Source: Pedobacter sp. PF22-3
GTDB taxonomy: Bacteria; Bacteroidota; Bacteroidia; Sphingobacteriales; Sphingobacteriaceae
Length of the DNA: 64,000 nucleotides
Reading direction: 5' to 3'
Assembly (NCBI RefSeq): GCF_026239555.1
Contig: NZ_JAPIVP010000016.1
Coordinates: 62,001 to 126,000 of the forward strand
The notes under the pieces were generated by a model. The model did no database searches and was not told where the DNA came from. It saw nothing but the letters and a program-made list of their open reading frames with translations. The translations under genes were made by a program, and so were the position numbers. Shown here piece by piece: positions 25,482 through 34,425 of the stretch (its first letter is position 1; each line of letters begins with the position of its first letter).

Positions 25482-26702
25482 TTGAATTTCGAATATTTCA
25501 TAGCAGGGCGGATAGCCATTAAATCTGAACGTACTTTTTCAAAACTCATTGTCCGCATTGCAATAGCAGGCGTGATGCTGAGTCTGGCTGTTATGATTCT
25601 TTCTATAGCCATTATTAAAGGCTTTAAAACTGAAATCCAAGATAAGGTAAGGGGATATTTAGGCGATATACAGATTACCCGTTACGATCTGAACAATTCA
25701 TTCGAGCATTCGCCCTTCGTACCTGATGCAGAAACGGAAAAGATGCTCAAAAACAATCGCGATATTGAATATTATTATCCTTTTGCTACAAAACCTGCTA
25801 TTCTATCAGCCAATAATGAAATTGAGGGCATTAATTTTAAGGGAATAGATAAAAGCTACAAATGGGATTACATTAAACAGCATATTATCAGCGGTACCAT
25901 CATCGATTTTTCTGATAGTACAGCAGCCATGCAAGAACTGCTGATCTCAAAATATACGGCCAATCGATTAAAACTTAAAACCGGTGATGATTTTATCATG
26001 TACTTTGTTCAAAACCAGTTGCGTCCGCGTAAATTTAAAATTGTAGGTATTTACGATATTGGTGTAGAAGATATTGATAAGGGTTTTGTGCTGGGCAACC
26101 TGAATATAATTAAACGCCTAAATAACTGGAAAGCTAATGAAATTGGTGGTATAGAAATCAGGATTAAGGATTTTAAGCGGCTTAAACCCATTTCTGATAA
26201 CATTTATGAAAATCTCCCACGTAATTTACGCTCCTATTCCATTGAAGAAAATTTTCCTAATATTTTTACCTGGTTAGGCCTTCTAGATGTCAATACCAAA
26301 GTATTATTAATCCTGATGCTCATCGTAGGTGTAATTAATATGATTACGGCATTGTTAATTATGATTCTGGAAAAAACTAATATGATCGGGATGCTAAAAT
26401 CTTTTGGGGCCAGCAACTGGAGCATTATGAAAATTTTCCTTTACAATGCTGCTTATTTAATTGGCATCGGCTTGTTACTTGGTAATATTCTGGGCTTGGG
26501 GCTTGGTTTCTTACAGCAGTCTACGCACATTTTTAAACTTAATCAGGCGTCGTACTTTTTAGCTTATGCACCTATAGAATTTCATTTTATTGATGTATTG
26601 CTGCTAAATATTGTTACGGTTGTGGTATGTTTAACCGTTTTGGTTATTCCTTCGTTATTGATCAGCAAGGTTTCTCCGCTTAAGGCCATCAGGTTTAAAT
26701 AA
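25482..26702 (+). CDS. FtsX-like ABC transporter permease (LolC/LolE type)
   Basis: A 406-residue membrane protein with an N-terminal transmembrane helix (about 24-46), a large periplasmic MacB-like domain (about 50-260) and three C-terminal helices (FtsX domain, about 275-400). It resembles lipoprotein-releasing LolC/E permeases. It begins at a TTG (25482): NFEYFIAGRIA is the conserved start of the family, and no better ATG is near. The ATPase partner is not adjacent. Confidence 0.88.
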   Translation: MNFEYFIAGRIAIKSERTFSKLIVRIAIAGVMLSLAVMILSIAIIKGFKTEIQDKVRGYLGDIQITRYDLNNSFEHSPFVPDAETEKMLKNNRDIEYYYPFATKPAILSANNEIEGINFKGIDKSYKWDYIKQHIISGTIIDFSDSTAAMQELLISKYTANRLKLKTGDDFIMYFVQNQLRPRKFKIVGIYDIGVEDIDKGFVLGNLNIIKRLNNWKANEIGGIEIRIKDFKRLKPISDNIYENLPRNLRSYSIEENFPNIFTWLGLLDVNTKVLLILMLIVGVINMITALLIMILEKTNMIGMLKSFGASNWSIMKIFLYNAAYLIGIGLLLGNILGLGLGFLQQSTHIFKLNQASYFLAYAPIEFHFIDVLLLNIVTVVVCLTVLVIPSLLISKVSPLKAIRFK

Positions 26703-26706
26703 AAAA

Positions 26707-26743
26707 CTTGGGGCACCGGTCAGATCAGTTCCCGATGCCCAAG
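26707..26743 (+). terminator. Hairpin after the permease gene
   Basis: CTTGGGGCA and TGCCCAAG pair with one bulged base, with CGG/CCG inside. The lack of a T tract makes its terminator role uncertain. Confidence 0.45.
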
Positions 26744-26856
26744 CAACCTAAACTAAGCTCTTGTTTGTCAACCTTCAACTTGTGTAATATCATGCTTCTA
26801 AAGGCTGAGGATAAGGTTTGGATGCTGATTAATTTAAAAACATAATCTATACCAAG

Positions 26857-27300
26857 CTAATTGCTTCTTTTTAAAATATATTCATAATCTATGGTAGCGT
26901 AGGTAGCAGGAGAAAAGTCTGCTTTTTTATTGAACCTTTTTCTCAGGGTTAAATCCACACCGCTGCTTCTAATATCGTATTCGCCATTTAAAATCATATT
27001 CCAATCAAAATCTGCCGTCCAGGCACCTTCATCCTCAAAATAACCAATACGATTTTTGAAAGTATAGGATCCTTTCCCGCTTAGTGGTTTTAAGTTAGCA
27101 TTTGCGCCTGGCGTAATATTGAATTTTCCATTCCGTAATGAAATAGAAATTGGCCGGGTTTCGGGTACAGATTTATCACTATTGGTGATTACCAAAACAC
27201 CTGCGTAATTACCATCCAGTAAAACATCTACGTTTGTGGATTTATTACAGCCCAAAGCTAAAATCAGGATGAAGAGGAAAATACAGATTTGGACTTTCAT
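26857..27300 (-). CDS. Hypothetical lipoprotein
   Basis: A 147-residue protein with a lipoprotein signal (lipobox LALGC, Cys18). The mature part is beta-rich with DGNYAGVLVI and a WTADFDWNMILNGEYDI segment, reminiscent of small lipocalin-like proteins, but I recognise no family. It is 36 nt downstream of truA on the same strand and may share its transcript. Confidence 0.75.
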   Translation of the reverse strand: MKVQICIFLFILILALGCNKSTNVDVLLDGNYAGVLVITNSDKSVPETRPISISLRNGKFNITPGANANLKPLSGKGSYTFKNRIGYFEDEGAWTADFDWNMILNGEYDIRSSGVDLTLRKRFNKKADFSPATYATIDYEYILKRSN

Positions 27301-27336
27301 ACTCCTTAAACGAAGTTGAAAATGAAAACGCTACAG

Positions 27337-28137
27337 TTAAATCGAAATCCACTCTATACCTTGGGTACTGTGGATAAATTCTGGTCGTGGTTCGAGGTTT
27401 AAATACGGATAAGTGACTTTTGAAAGGTATAAGCCAGTAGGATGTGCAGGTAATGATATTTTTGAAGGTTTAAGGGTAATCAGTTCGCTTTCGAATTCAT
27501 CAAAACTGAGTTCTCCCTTGCCAACCATTAAAATTTTGCCCATAATTAAGCGGATCATTTTGCCCAAAAAGCGGTTGCTGGCAATATGAAACCTTAACCT
27601 GTCGCCCTTTGCGTTTACAAATAAATCTGCTTCCATTACATTGCATAAGGTATGTTCATATTTATCGGGGTGCGTACAAAAAGCCCTGTAATCTTTATAT
27701 TGAGGTAATAATTTTACTACCGCCTTCATTTTATCAAAATCTAAGTGGTTTAATAGATAAAAGGAACTTTGGGTGCTTAAAAAAGGATCTTTATAGGTAT
27801 GGAGAAAATAATCATATTTACGCTGTACGGCATCAAAACGGGCATGTGGTTTACCTTCCATTTTAATAATGTCGAATACCGCAATATTATAGGGTAAAGC
27901 TTTATTTAAAATGAAAAGCAGATCGAAATCAATCTCCCTTTCAATATCGGCATGAAAAAAAAATTGACTGGCATGTACTTGCGCATCGGTGCGTCCACAC
28001 CCGTTAATGGCAGTTGGCGATTTTAAAATCTTCGACAGCGTTTGCTCTATAACTTCCTGAACGCTTTTAACTCCGGGTTGTTTTTGCCACCCACTAAAGT
28101 ACTGGCCTTGATAGGCAATGTGAAAAAAATACCTCAT
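27337..28137 (-). CDS. truA: tRNA pseudouridine synthase A
   Basis: A 266-residue enzyme that makes pseudouridine at tRNA positions 38-40. The catalytic motif GCGRTDAQVHA (Asp51) is intact; HARFDAVQRKYDYFLH and the C-terminal FLGKMIRLIMG are also typical. It lies upstream of a lipoprotein gene on the same strand and diverges from ychJ with 74 bp between. Confidence 0.96.
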   Translation of the reverse strand: MRYFFHIAYQGQYFSGWQKQPGVKSVQEVIEQTLSKILKSPTAINGCGRTDAQVHASQFFFHADIEREIDFDLLFILNKALPYNIAVFDIIKMEGKPHARFDAVQRKYDYFLHTYKDPFLSTQSSFYLLNHLDFDKMKAVVKLLPQYKDYRAFCTHPDKYEHTLCNVMEADLFVNAKGDRLRFHIASNRFLGKMIRLIMGKILMVGKGELSFDEFESELITLKPSKISLPAHPTGLYLSKVTYPYLNLEPRPEFIHSTQGIEWISI

Positions 28138-28211
28138 TATTCTGCTGCAATTTTACGGAAATTTTAGCAGCGGGAATATTAAATCATACTTTTGTGCTGT
28201 AAATTTTAATC

Positions 28212-28595
28212 ATGGATTTAATAAACTGTCCCTGTGGAAGTGGAATAACTTTTCAGCTTTGTTGCCAACCCTATCATTTCAAAACAAAAACAGCACCAAC
28301 AGCCGAAGCTTTAATGCGTTCGCGATATTCGGCTTTTGTAGTAGCTGATGCAGATTATCTTTATGAAACCACACACATCAGTAAAAGAAAGAACCATTCC
28401 AAACGTGGTTATTTAAGCAGTGCAAAAAATACCAAATGGCTAAAACTCGAAATTGTTTTTTCAGATTTTGATACTGTCGAGTTCAAGGCCTATTATCTGA
28501 ATAAGAAGTTCCAAACTGAAATATTGCATGAAAAATCTAACTTCAGGTTAGAAGATGGGCGATGGTATTATGTGGATGGGGAATTTTATGAATAA
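28212..28595 (+). CDS. YchJ-family protein with SEC-C-like zinc motif
   Basis: A 127-residue cytosolic protein with CPCGSG...LCCQPYH at the N-terminus (zinc-binding SEC-C type) and a YchJ middle region (ALMRSRYSAFV). The ending LEDGRWYYVDGEF is standard for this UPF0225 family. The function is not established. It converges with mazG. Confidence 0.88.
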   Translation: MDLINCPCGSGITFQLCCQPYHFKTKTAPTAEALMRSRYSAFVVADADYLYETTHISKRKNHSKRGYLSSAKNTKWLKLEIVFSDFDTVEFKAYYLNKKFQTEILHEKSNFRLEDGRWYYVDGEFYE

Positions 28596-28612
28596 GATTA
28601 TACTCCTTTTGG

Positions 28613-29419
28613 CTATAATTTCTTTGCTTCGTTCCAATACACATCCATTTCTGCAAGCGTCATATCGGCCAAAGCTTTTCCGTTTTCTTTTGCTTTGGTT
28701 TCGAGGTATTGAAAACGTTTGATGAATTTTTTATTGGTTTTTTCTAGGGCATTTTCAGGATTGATGTTGATGAAACGTGCATAATTGATCAACGAGAAAA
28801 GGACATCACCAAATTCTGATTCTGCTTTTTCTATATCAATGGCAGTATTGTCGGCAACATTGAATTCTGTTTTAAACTCTTGCAGTTCTTCCTCAACTTT
28901 TTCCCATACTTGATTTTTATCTTCCCAATCAAAGCCAACTCCACGGGCTTTTTCCTGGATTCGGGCAGCTTTAACCAAAGCGGGGAGTGACGATGGAACA
29001 CCAGCCAACACCGATTTGTTGCCTTCTTTTAGTTTAATCTGTTCCCAGTTTCGCTTAACGTCTTCTTCGTTTTCCACCTCAACATCACCATAAATATGTG
29101 GGTGCCGGTTTACAAGTTTATCGCAAACGCCATTTAGAACATCGGTAATGTTAAAATCGTTGGTTTCGGAAGCAATTCTGGAATAAAAAACCAGATGCAT
29201 CATTACATCACCAAGCTCCTTTTTAATTTCGTTTAAATCGCCATCTAAAATGGCATCACTTAACTCATAAGTTTCTTCTATGGTTAAATGACGCAGTGTT
29301 TCCATGGTCTGTTTTTTATCCCATGGGCATTGCGTACGCAGTGTATCTAAAACTGTAAGTAAACGTGTAAAGGCATCAGCTGGATTATTGGCGCTTGCAG
29401 GAATTGGATGATTAGGCAT
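28613..29419 (-). CDS. mazG: Nucleoside triphosphate pyrophosphohydrolase
   Basis: A 268-residue protein with two MazG domains, as in E. coli. The first has ETLRHLTIEETYELSDAI and KELGDVMMHLVFYS; the second has VEEELQEFKTEF and SEFGDVLFSLINYARF. It hydrolyses NTPs to NMP and PPi, so it cleans abnormal nucleotides and can influence (p)ppGpp responses. It is the last gene of a four-gene minus-strand operon (31309 to 28613) with gaps of 1, 13 and 19 nt. Confidence 0.95.
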   Translation of the reverse strand: MPNHPIPASANNPADAFTRLLTVLDTLRTQCPWDKKQTMETLRHLTIEETYELSDAILDGDLNEIKKELGDVMMHLVFYSRIASETNDFNITDVLNGVCDKLVNRHPHIYGDVEVENEEDVKRNWEQIKLKEGNKSVLAGVPSSLPALVKAARIQEKARGVGFDWEDKNQVWEKVEEELQEFKTEFNVADNTAIDIEKAESEFGDVLFSLINYARFININPENALEKTNKKFIKRFQYLETKAKENGKALADMTLAEMDVYWNEAKKL

Positions 29420-29438
29420 GTTTTATGTTGAACTAAAT

Positions 29439-29888
29439 TTATCGAATGCTAAAGTACCAAACCCAAACGATTAAGAAAAGCTGAAAAGGAATTCTGAACC
29501 ATAAATATTTTGGCCCCGGACCTGGCTTATACAAATCTTCGTAATTGATGCGGTTCTTGGCTGCGTAGATATTTGCTGGTAGAATGACTATATAGAAAAT
29601 AATCAGCGCTATTCCGGTGAAATGCCTGGTGCCTGGTATCGCCAGTCCGATTGCAAATAAGATTTCCATAACTCCTGTTAAAAGTACAAGTTCTACTTTT
29701 TTAGGGATGAATAATGGAACCATGGCAGCCATACTGGTTTTAAATTTGAAATGGCCAATAGCAGTAAAAAGCAGCATCGCAGCCATAGCCATATTACCTG
29801 CAAAAATATTTCCTTTATCAAAGGTGGTGTGGGTGCCAAATGCCAATAGCGCAACATAAACGATTACGAGTACAAATAAAGGTTTCAT
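29439..29888 (-). CDS. DoxX-like four-helix membrane protein
   Basis: A 149-residue protein with about four membrane helices (1-17, 30-48, 67-90 and 93-110, plus a weaker C-terminal one). The pattern GHFKF...MVPLFIPKKVELVLLTGVMEILFAIGLAIPGTR matches the DoxX-like family. The function is unknown; some members associate with oxidative stress systems. It is third in the mazG operon. Confidence 0.8.
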   Translation of the reverse strand: MKPLFVLVIVYVALLAFGTHTTFDKGNIFAGNMAMAAMLLFTAIGHFKFKTSMAAMVPLFIPKKVELVLLTGVMEILFAIGLAIPGTRHFTGIALIIFYIVILPANIYAAKNRINYEDLYKPGPGPKYLWFRIPFQLFLIVWVWYFSIR

Positions 29889-29901
29889 TTAAGGAACTAA
29901 T

Positions 29902-30198
29902 TTACTTTATTAAATTAAATGCAATTAAAATCGTAGCAATAAACAGTACCAACAGCCCTGATAAAAAGATGAAATCGGCTGCTTTTTCCAACCGCAGGCT
30001 TGTCATTCTTTGTCTTCTCATCGAAATAAAAGATAAGATACAGCTGGTCATAAAAAACATTACAGCAGCCACGGCAAATTCGTCAATTAGCGAACCATCG
30101 GTAAGTGCCAGCTTTTTTAAAGAGGTAAGCACAATGAAGCAGATCCCTAAGAGATTAGCAGAGGTGCTTAAAATATGTGGCGATCTGTTTTCGGCCAT
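29902..30198 (-). CDS. Small membrane protein of unknown function
   Basis: A 98-residue protein with two or three membrane helices (about 11-30, 40-57 and 76-95). A basic loop, MRRQRMTSLRLEKAADF, lies between the last two. No family is recognised. It begins 1 nt after the AI-2E-type transporter gene. Confidence 0.75.
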   Translation of the reverse strand: MAENRSPHILSTSANLLGICFIVLTSLKKLALTDGSLIDEFAVAAVMFFMTSCILSFISMRRQRMTSLRLEKAADFIFLSGLLVLFIATILIAFNLIK

Positions 30199-30199
30199 T

Positions 30200-31309
30200 T
30201 TAATCTTTTTCTTCTAATTTAATCTTTTTTGTAATCCGGTAAACGCGTTTCTTTTTATCGGGTTTATGTTCTTCACCCATTAATATGCCCCATGGTTTTA
30301 GGCTGTCTACTCTATCGAAAATTATTTTTAAGATGGCCAGATAAGGAATACATAAAAACATGCCTGAAATGCCCCAGATCATCTCGCCAACCACAATGCC
30401 GATAAAGGCAAATAAAGCATTTATTTTTACTTTTGAGCCCACTACTAATGGCATCAGTACATTACCGTCTATGGCATGTACACCAACAAAGGCAATAAGC
30501 ACCAGCAGCACTTTACCAGCACCTGCCGTAGCAAAAGTAATCAAGCAGCTTACCAACAATGCGAAGAATATGCCCAGATATGGAACTACATTAAAAATAC
30601 CTGCCACCAGGCCCAACAGAACCGCATATTTAACACCCAATAAACTCAGTACCGTAATCATTAACACCGTAACAATGAGCATTTGTAAAAACAAACCTAT
30701 GATATATTTTTTAATGATATACTGGATCTGGCTCACAATTTCTGAAACTTTTTCTTTGTGCTCTTCACTAAAAACAGAAGTTAAAAAAGTAAATAAAACT
30801 CTACGGTAGTTTAAAATAAAAAAAGTGAATAGTAGGGTGAAACCTAAAAATAATAGTGTAGAGGATAGGGTAGATAGGGTTGTAGCCACAATTGCAGCAC
30901 TGGTAGCTAAAGCTTTTTCTGTACTATCGTTTAAATAACTGAGTTGTTTCTGAGAATTTATACCGAAAGTATGCGAAATCCATTTTTGGAGTTCATGGTA
31001 TGAAACATTTGCTTTCTCTTTAAGTAAGGGCCAATCTGCCCACAAATCGCTTAGTTGATTGCCAAAAAAGTATACAATACCTCCAATAACAGCAATCATG
31101 AGAATAACTGATAGCAAGGTTGATAAACTCCTTTTAAATTTTAATCTGTGCTCTAGAAAATTACCTACAGGTAATAATAAAATCGCCATTAAAAAAGAAA
31201 AAAGCAGGGGAGCCAGCAAAGAGTGGCCTAAAATGGCAATGTATGTTAAACTGATTAAACAGAAAAGAACCAGTGCCAGTTTGGGTAGAAAAGATAGTTT
31301 GTCTTTCAT
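30200..31309 (-). CDS. AI-2E family transporter (PerM-like)
   Basis: A 369-residue polytopic membrane protein. Two N-terminal helix pairs, a soluble segment (about 80-140) and a cluster of C-terminal helices with GVKYAVLLGLVAGIFNVVPYLG and HAIDGNVLMPLVVGSKVKINALFAF are diagnostic of the AI-2E/PerM family. Substrates vary in this family (signals, ions). It is first in the operon leading to mazG, preceded by the hairpin at 31336-31371. Confidence 0.92.
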   Translation of the reverse strand: MKDKLSFLPKLALVLFCLISLTYIAILGHSLLAPLLFSFLMAILLLPVGNFLEHRLKFKRSLSTLLSVILMIAVIGGIVYFFGNQLSDLWADWPLLKEKANVSYHELQKWISHTFGINSQKQLSYLNDSTEKALATSAAIVATTLSTLSSTLLFLGFTLLFTFFILNYRRVLFTFLTSVFSEEHKEKVSEIVSQIQYIIKKYIIGLFLQMLIVTVLMITVLSLLGVKYAVLLGLVAGIFNVVPYLGIFFALLVSCLITFATAGAGKVLLVLIAFVGVHAIDGNVLMPLVVGSKVKINALFAFIGIVVGEMIWGISGMFLCIPYLAILKIIFDRVDSLKPWGILMGEEHKPDKKKRVYRITKKIKLEEKD

Positions 31310-31335
31310 ATATTTTAAAAATCCTGTTTAATACA

Positions 31336-31371
31336 AAATGCCCGATTAATTGTTTCATTAATCGGGCATTT
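31336..31371. terminator. Terminator of the aldo/keto reductase gene
   Basis: AAATGCCCGATTAAT (31336-31350) and its perfect complement (31357-31371) enclose a 6-nt loop with T/A-rich flanks. It lies 17 nt after the stop of the reductase gene (minus). Confidence 0.85.
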
Positions 31372-31388
31372 AAATATAAGAGATTATT

Positions 31389-32336
31389 TTAATAGCTGCT
31401 CGCTTTATCTAAAAGAGAAATATCTTCTGCTGATAATTTTAAATTAGCGGCTTCAGTAAACGATTTTAATTGATTTAAATCGGTAACGCTTGCAATCGGA
31501 GCCGTAATTGATGGGTGATGAATTAACCAGGCCAGGGCTACAGAAGCTGGTTCAACACGGTGCTGCTCTGCAACCTGATCCAGTGCTGCTAAAATTTTAA
31601 AGCCACGTTCGTTCAGGAATTTTTTAACGCCTCCGCCACGCTGGCTTTTGTTCAGATCATTTTCGCTGCGGTATTTCCCTGTTAAGAAACCGCTGGCCAG
31701 CGAATAATAAACCACAACGCCCAAGCCATATTCCTGGCAGATTTTTTCGTGTTCCCGCTCAAAGTCTGCTCTATCGTAAAGGTTGTACCCCGGTTGGTAA
31801 ACTTCGTAACGCGGTAAACTATTTTTGGTGGAATAAATCAACGATTCTTTAAGTCGATCGGCGGAAAAATTCGATGCTCCGATCCAACGGACTTTACCAG
31901 CCTTGATTAAAGTTTCGTAAGCACTTAGGGTTTCTTCAACAGGGGTGCTTTCGTCATCAAAGTGAGAAAAGTAAAGATCGATATAATCGGTTTGCAAGCG
32001 CAATAAAGAATGTTCTACTTCGTTGATGATGTAATCTCTCTTCAACGATTTGCCTTGCCCCATATCTGAACCTACTTTGGTTGCGATAATAATGTTGTGA
32101 CGCCTGTTGTGTTTTTTTAGCCAGTTACCAATGATCGTTTCCGATTCGCCACCACTATTGCCAGGTGCCCAACGCGAATATACATCTGCCGTATCGATAA
32201 AATTGAAACCACTTTCTACAAATTGGTCTAATATTTCAAACGACTTCTTTTCATCAATCGTCCAGCCAAAAACATTTCCTCCAAATACGATGGGTGCAAT
32301 ATCTAAATCGGTTTTTCCTAAGGTTCTTTTTTCCAT
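31389..32336 (-). CDS. Aldo/keto reductase
   Basis: A 315-residue NADPH-dependent TIM-barrel reductase. FIDTADVYSRW carries the catalytic Asp and Tyr, IIIATKVG the Lys and YIDLYFSHFDD the His position. VRWIGASNFSADRL and ALAWLIHHPSITAPIASV also match. It is closest to the plant-potassium-channel-beta/YajO-like group. The substrate is unknown. It is monocistronic. Confidence 0.92.
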   Translation of the reverse strand: MEKRTLGKTDLDIAPIVFGGNVFGWTIDEKKSFEILDQFVESGFNFIDTADVYSRWAPGNSGGESETIIGNWLKKHNRRHNIIIATKVGSDMGQGKSLKRDYIINEVEHSLLRLQTDYIDLYFSHFDDESTPVEETLSAYETLIKAGKVRWIGASNFSADRLKESLIYSTKNSLPRYEVYQPGYNLYDRADFEREHEKICQEYGLGVVVYYSLASGFLTGKYRSENDLNKSQRGGGVKKFLNERGFKILAALDQVAEQHRVEPASVALAWLIHHPSITAPIASVTDLNQLKSFTEAANLKLSAEDISLLDKASSY

Positions 32337-32516
32337 GATATGAATGTTAATACCTTTCTAACAAAATTAGATGACGTAGGTTTTAGGGGAGTAGTCTGAG
32401 TTTATGAAAAATGTTCTATTTCAACTGCATAGGACTCAAGAATTTGACAAAGTGCACAGCTTTTGGCGTATACGCTTTCATCACAGAGACGTAAAGAAAG
32501 ATATTTGTGGAAAGTT

Positions 32517-32549
32517 TACTTCGGACTTTCGGACATCAGACCTCTGATT
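32517..32549. repeat. Heptad array near the mnmD stop
   Basis: TACT (32517), GACT (32524), GACA (32532), GACC (32539) and GATT (32546) are spaced 7, 8, 7 and 7 nt apart. The array ends 4 nt from the stop codon of mnmD. Confidence 0.55.
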
Positions 32550-32552
32550 ATT

Positions 32553-33227
32553 TTAACCTTCCATCTTAACTGCACGCAACATTTCTCTTTTTCCCGGGGC
32601 GCCTGGTAATTTTTCGATAGTAAATCCACAGGCTTTAAGAGCCCTTTTTAGTTTGCCAGTAATGGCGTAGGTAACAAAAGTACCACGGGGTTTTAAGAAA
32701 CTGCAGGCGTGTGCAATAATTTCATCACTCCACATTTCGGGTTGGTGCTGTACAGAAAATGCATCGTAATAAATCAGGTCAAATTGGTTATCGCTGCGGT
32801 ATTCGGCCAATGTAGTATGCGGAATTTCTAAGGTGCAATGTGGAGTTAATTTTTGTGGTGCTTTTAATGCTTCCTGATAATTTGAAAAAAACTCAGTCCA
32901 TATTTCTTCAGGAACATATGCCGCATAACCTGTTTGCTTTATTATATCTGTAGTAAGCGGAAAGGCCTCAATGCTAGTATAGCTAAGGTTAAGGTTGTTT
33001 GCCGCACAATATTCGAAACTTAAAATAAAGTTCAGTCCAGTACCAAAACCGACTTCCAAAATGGAAATTTCAGCTTGGTTCGCGGATGCGAATTTCAAAC
33101 CGGCATCAATAAATACATGTTTGCTTTCCTGCAGCGCACCATGTTTGCTATGGTAATGTTCGCCTATGGTTTCGTTATAAAGCGTATTGGAACCATCTGC
33201 AGTAGGCGTAATTATATTCATGAGCAT
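32553..33227 (-). CDS. mnmD: MnmD-type tRNA 5-aminomethyl-2-thiouridine methyltransferase
   Basis: A 224-residue methyltransferase corresponding to the N-terminal half of MnmC (DUF752). It completes mnm5s2U34 in tRNA using SAM. It starts with NETIGEHYHSKHGALQESKHVFID and has the SAM-binding loop LEVGFGTGLNF and the IYYDAFSVQHQPEMWSDEI motif. The FAD domain of MnmC is absent, as usual in Bacteroidota. ATG 33221 is an alternative start. A heptad array abuts the 3' end. Confidence 0.9.
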   Translation of the reverse strand: MLMNIITPTADGSNTLYNETIGEHYHSKHGALQESKHVFIDAGLKFASANQAEISILEVGFGTGLNFILSFEYCAANNLNLSYTSIEAFPLTTDIIKQTGYAAYVPEEIWTEFFSNYQEALKAPQKLTPHCTLEIPHTTLAEYRSDNQFDLIYYDAFSVQHQPEMWSDEIIAHACSFLKPRGTFVTYAITGKLKRALKACGFTIEKLPGAPGKREMLRAVKMEG

Positions 33228-33403
33228 GGACTATTTTGTTTTTGAAGGTAATGGTGCAAATATAGGAACAGGATTGATAGGATTTTTAGATTTCAAGATC
33301 AATGTGCGGTTCCAGGATTTAATGAGTAAAAATTAATTAGTCAAAGATCACATTTGTCTTTATACTTGTGTCTTATACTTTCGGCTGTCCAACTTAATCA
33401 TCG

Positions 33404-33470
33404 GACTTCTGAGTCCTGACCTCTGATTTTTTTCTCTTTCAGCTTTAATCTTTTGTGTTTAGCTTTGGTC
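33404..33470. repeat. Degenerate heptad arrays before the CCCTAAA array
   Basis: GACT/GAGT/GACC/GATT occur at 33404, 33411, 33418 and 33425, exactly every 7 nt. CTTT/CTTT/CTTT/GTTT follow at 33436, 33443, 33450 and 33457, also every 7 nt. The homogeneous CCCTAAA array starts 4 nt after this block. The gap 33228-33556 holds nothing else. Confidence 0.65.
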
Positions 33471-33473
33471 TGA

Positions 33474-33557
33474 CCCTAAACCCTAAACCCTAAACCCTAA
33501 ACCCTAAACCCTAAACCCTAAACCCTAAACCCTAAACCCTAAACCCTAAACCTTAAA
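33474..33557 (+). repeat. (CCCTAAA)11 plus one degenerate unit, fused to a start codon
   Basis: Eleven perfect CCCTAAA units run from 33474 to 33550, followed by CCTTAAA (33551-33557), whose last A is the first base of the ATG of the YjbR-family gene. The motif equals the plant-type telomere repeat. A 7-nt unit within the leader means that unit gain or loss would shift promoter/leader spacing, not reading frame. Confidence 0.95.
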
Positions 33558-33895
33558 TGGATATCGAATCTTTCAGAGAATATTGTTTGAGTTTACCCGG
33601 CACTACAGAGGGTATGAAATGGGAGCATCTGTGTTTTATGATAGAGGAGAAAATCTATGTAATTATCGCTATTGATGAGGGTAGCCGTTTTTCTATCAAA
33701 TGCAATCCGGATGAATTTGATGAACTCGCTGCCCGAGATGGCATTGCGCAGGCCTATCATATGGCAAAGCGGCAATGGATTCAGATTGAAAATTTGGATG
33801 TGTTGAACGATAAAGAGTTAAAAAAAAGGGTGGCCGATTCCAGGGCGATGGTTTTAGCTAAATTACCTAAGAAAACGCAGGCCAGGTACGCTTAA
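33557..33895 (+). CDS. MmcQ/YjbR family protein
   Basis: A 112-residue cytosolic protein with the family pattern: IESFREYCLSLPGTTEGMKWEH, a central FSIKCNPDEFDEL and YHMAKRQWIQIE near the C-terminal half. The DNA-binding-like fold is known for this family but the role is not. The ATG is fused to the CCCTAAA array, and I see no -7 box of the usual type, so expression may depend on the repeat or on an upstream start. Confidence 0.88.
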   Translation: MDIESFREYCLSLPGTTEGMKWEHLCFMIEEKIYVIIAIDEGSRFSIKCNPDEFDELAARDGIAQAYHMAKRQWIQIENLDVLNDKELKKRVADSRAMVLAKLPKKTQARYA

Positions 33896-33934
33896 ATTTT
33901 TCTGTTGAAACGTAGAATATTTTAATGCAATTTT

Positions 33935-34399
33935 CTATACCAACTTTTTTAAGGCCATGATGTAGCCGATATGTAGTCCTTCATGAAAAGGGATAAAGTT
34001 TATGGCATCTTCTATGGAATTTAATTTCATGCCGTAACGCTTATCCCAAGGGTCGAACTTTAGAAAAATACCACCCGAATAATCGATGGCTAAACGATCC
34101 ATGCTATTTAAGAATGTATCAAAAATGGAATCAATCTCTGTCTGCTCAATAAAATTTTCTGGTTTTGTTCCGCTTAAAAATGGCGAAAAATGTTCTTCTG
34201 TAACCGTTACTGCTATGCCCGATCTTACATAACACAGGTTTTGCTGTGCAGCTGTTAAATGGCCAATGTTCCAGATGATGTTATTGTTAAAACCTACGGG
34301 GATTTTGTTTAATTGTGCTGTGTTTAAGTTTTTTACCAATTCTAGAACAAAAGCTCTGGTATTTTTAATCTGGGTGATCGTAGCAATTGTATTGGACAT
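33935..34399 (-). CDS. DinB-superfamily protein
   Basis: A 154-residue four-helix DinB-like protein. IIWNIGHLTAAQQNLCYV near residue 45 and FIPFHEGLHIGYIMALKKLV at the C-terminus give the His residues that bind metal in this fold. Related enzymes are thiol-dependent transferases, some bacillithiol-dependent, which is compatible with bshB1 in this window. ATG 34399 is taken over a TTG at 34402. It follows the DUF2625 gene by 26 nt on the same strand. Confidence 0.83.
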   Translation of the reverse strand: MSNTIATITQIKNTRAFVLELVKNLNTAQLNKIPVGFNNNIIWNIGHLTAAQQNLCYVRSGIAVTVTEEHFSPFLSGTKPENFIEQTEIDSIFDTFLNSMDRLAIDYSGGIFLKFDPWDKRYGMKLNSIEDAINFIPFHEGLHIGYIMALKKLV

Positions 34400-34425
34400 C
34401 AAATTGTTTTATAAATGGCTATTTA

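Noticed and set aside
33474-33557. Eukaryotic telomere contamination
   Set aside because: The array runs without a break into a typical Bacteroidota gene and follows bacterial sequence with heptad arrays of other units, so it is part of this chromosome.
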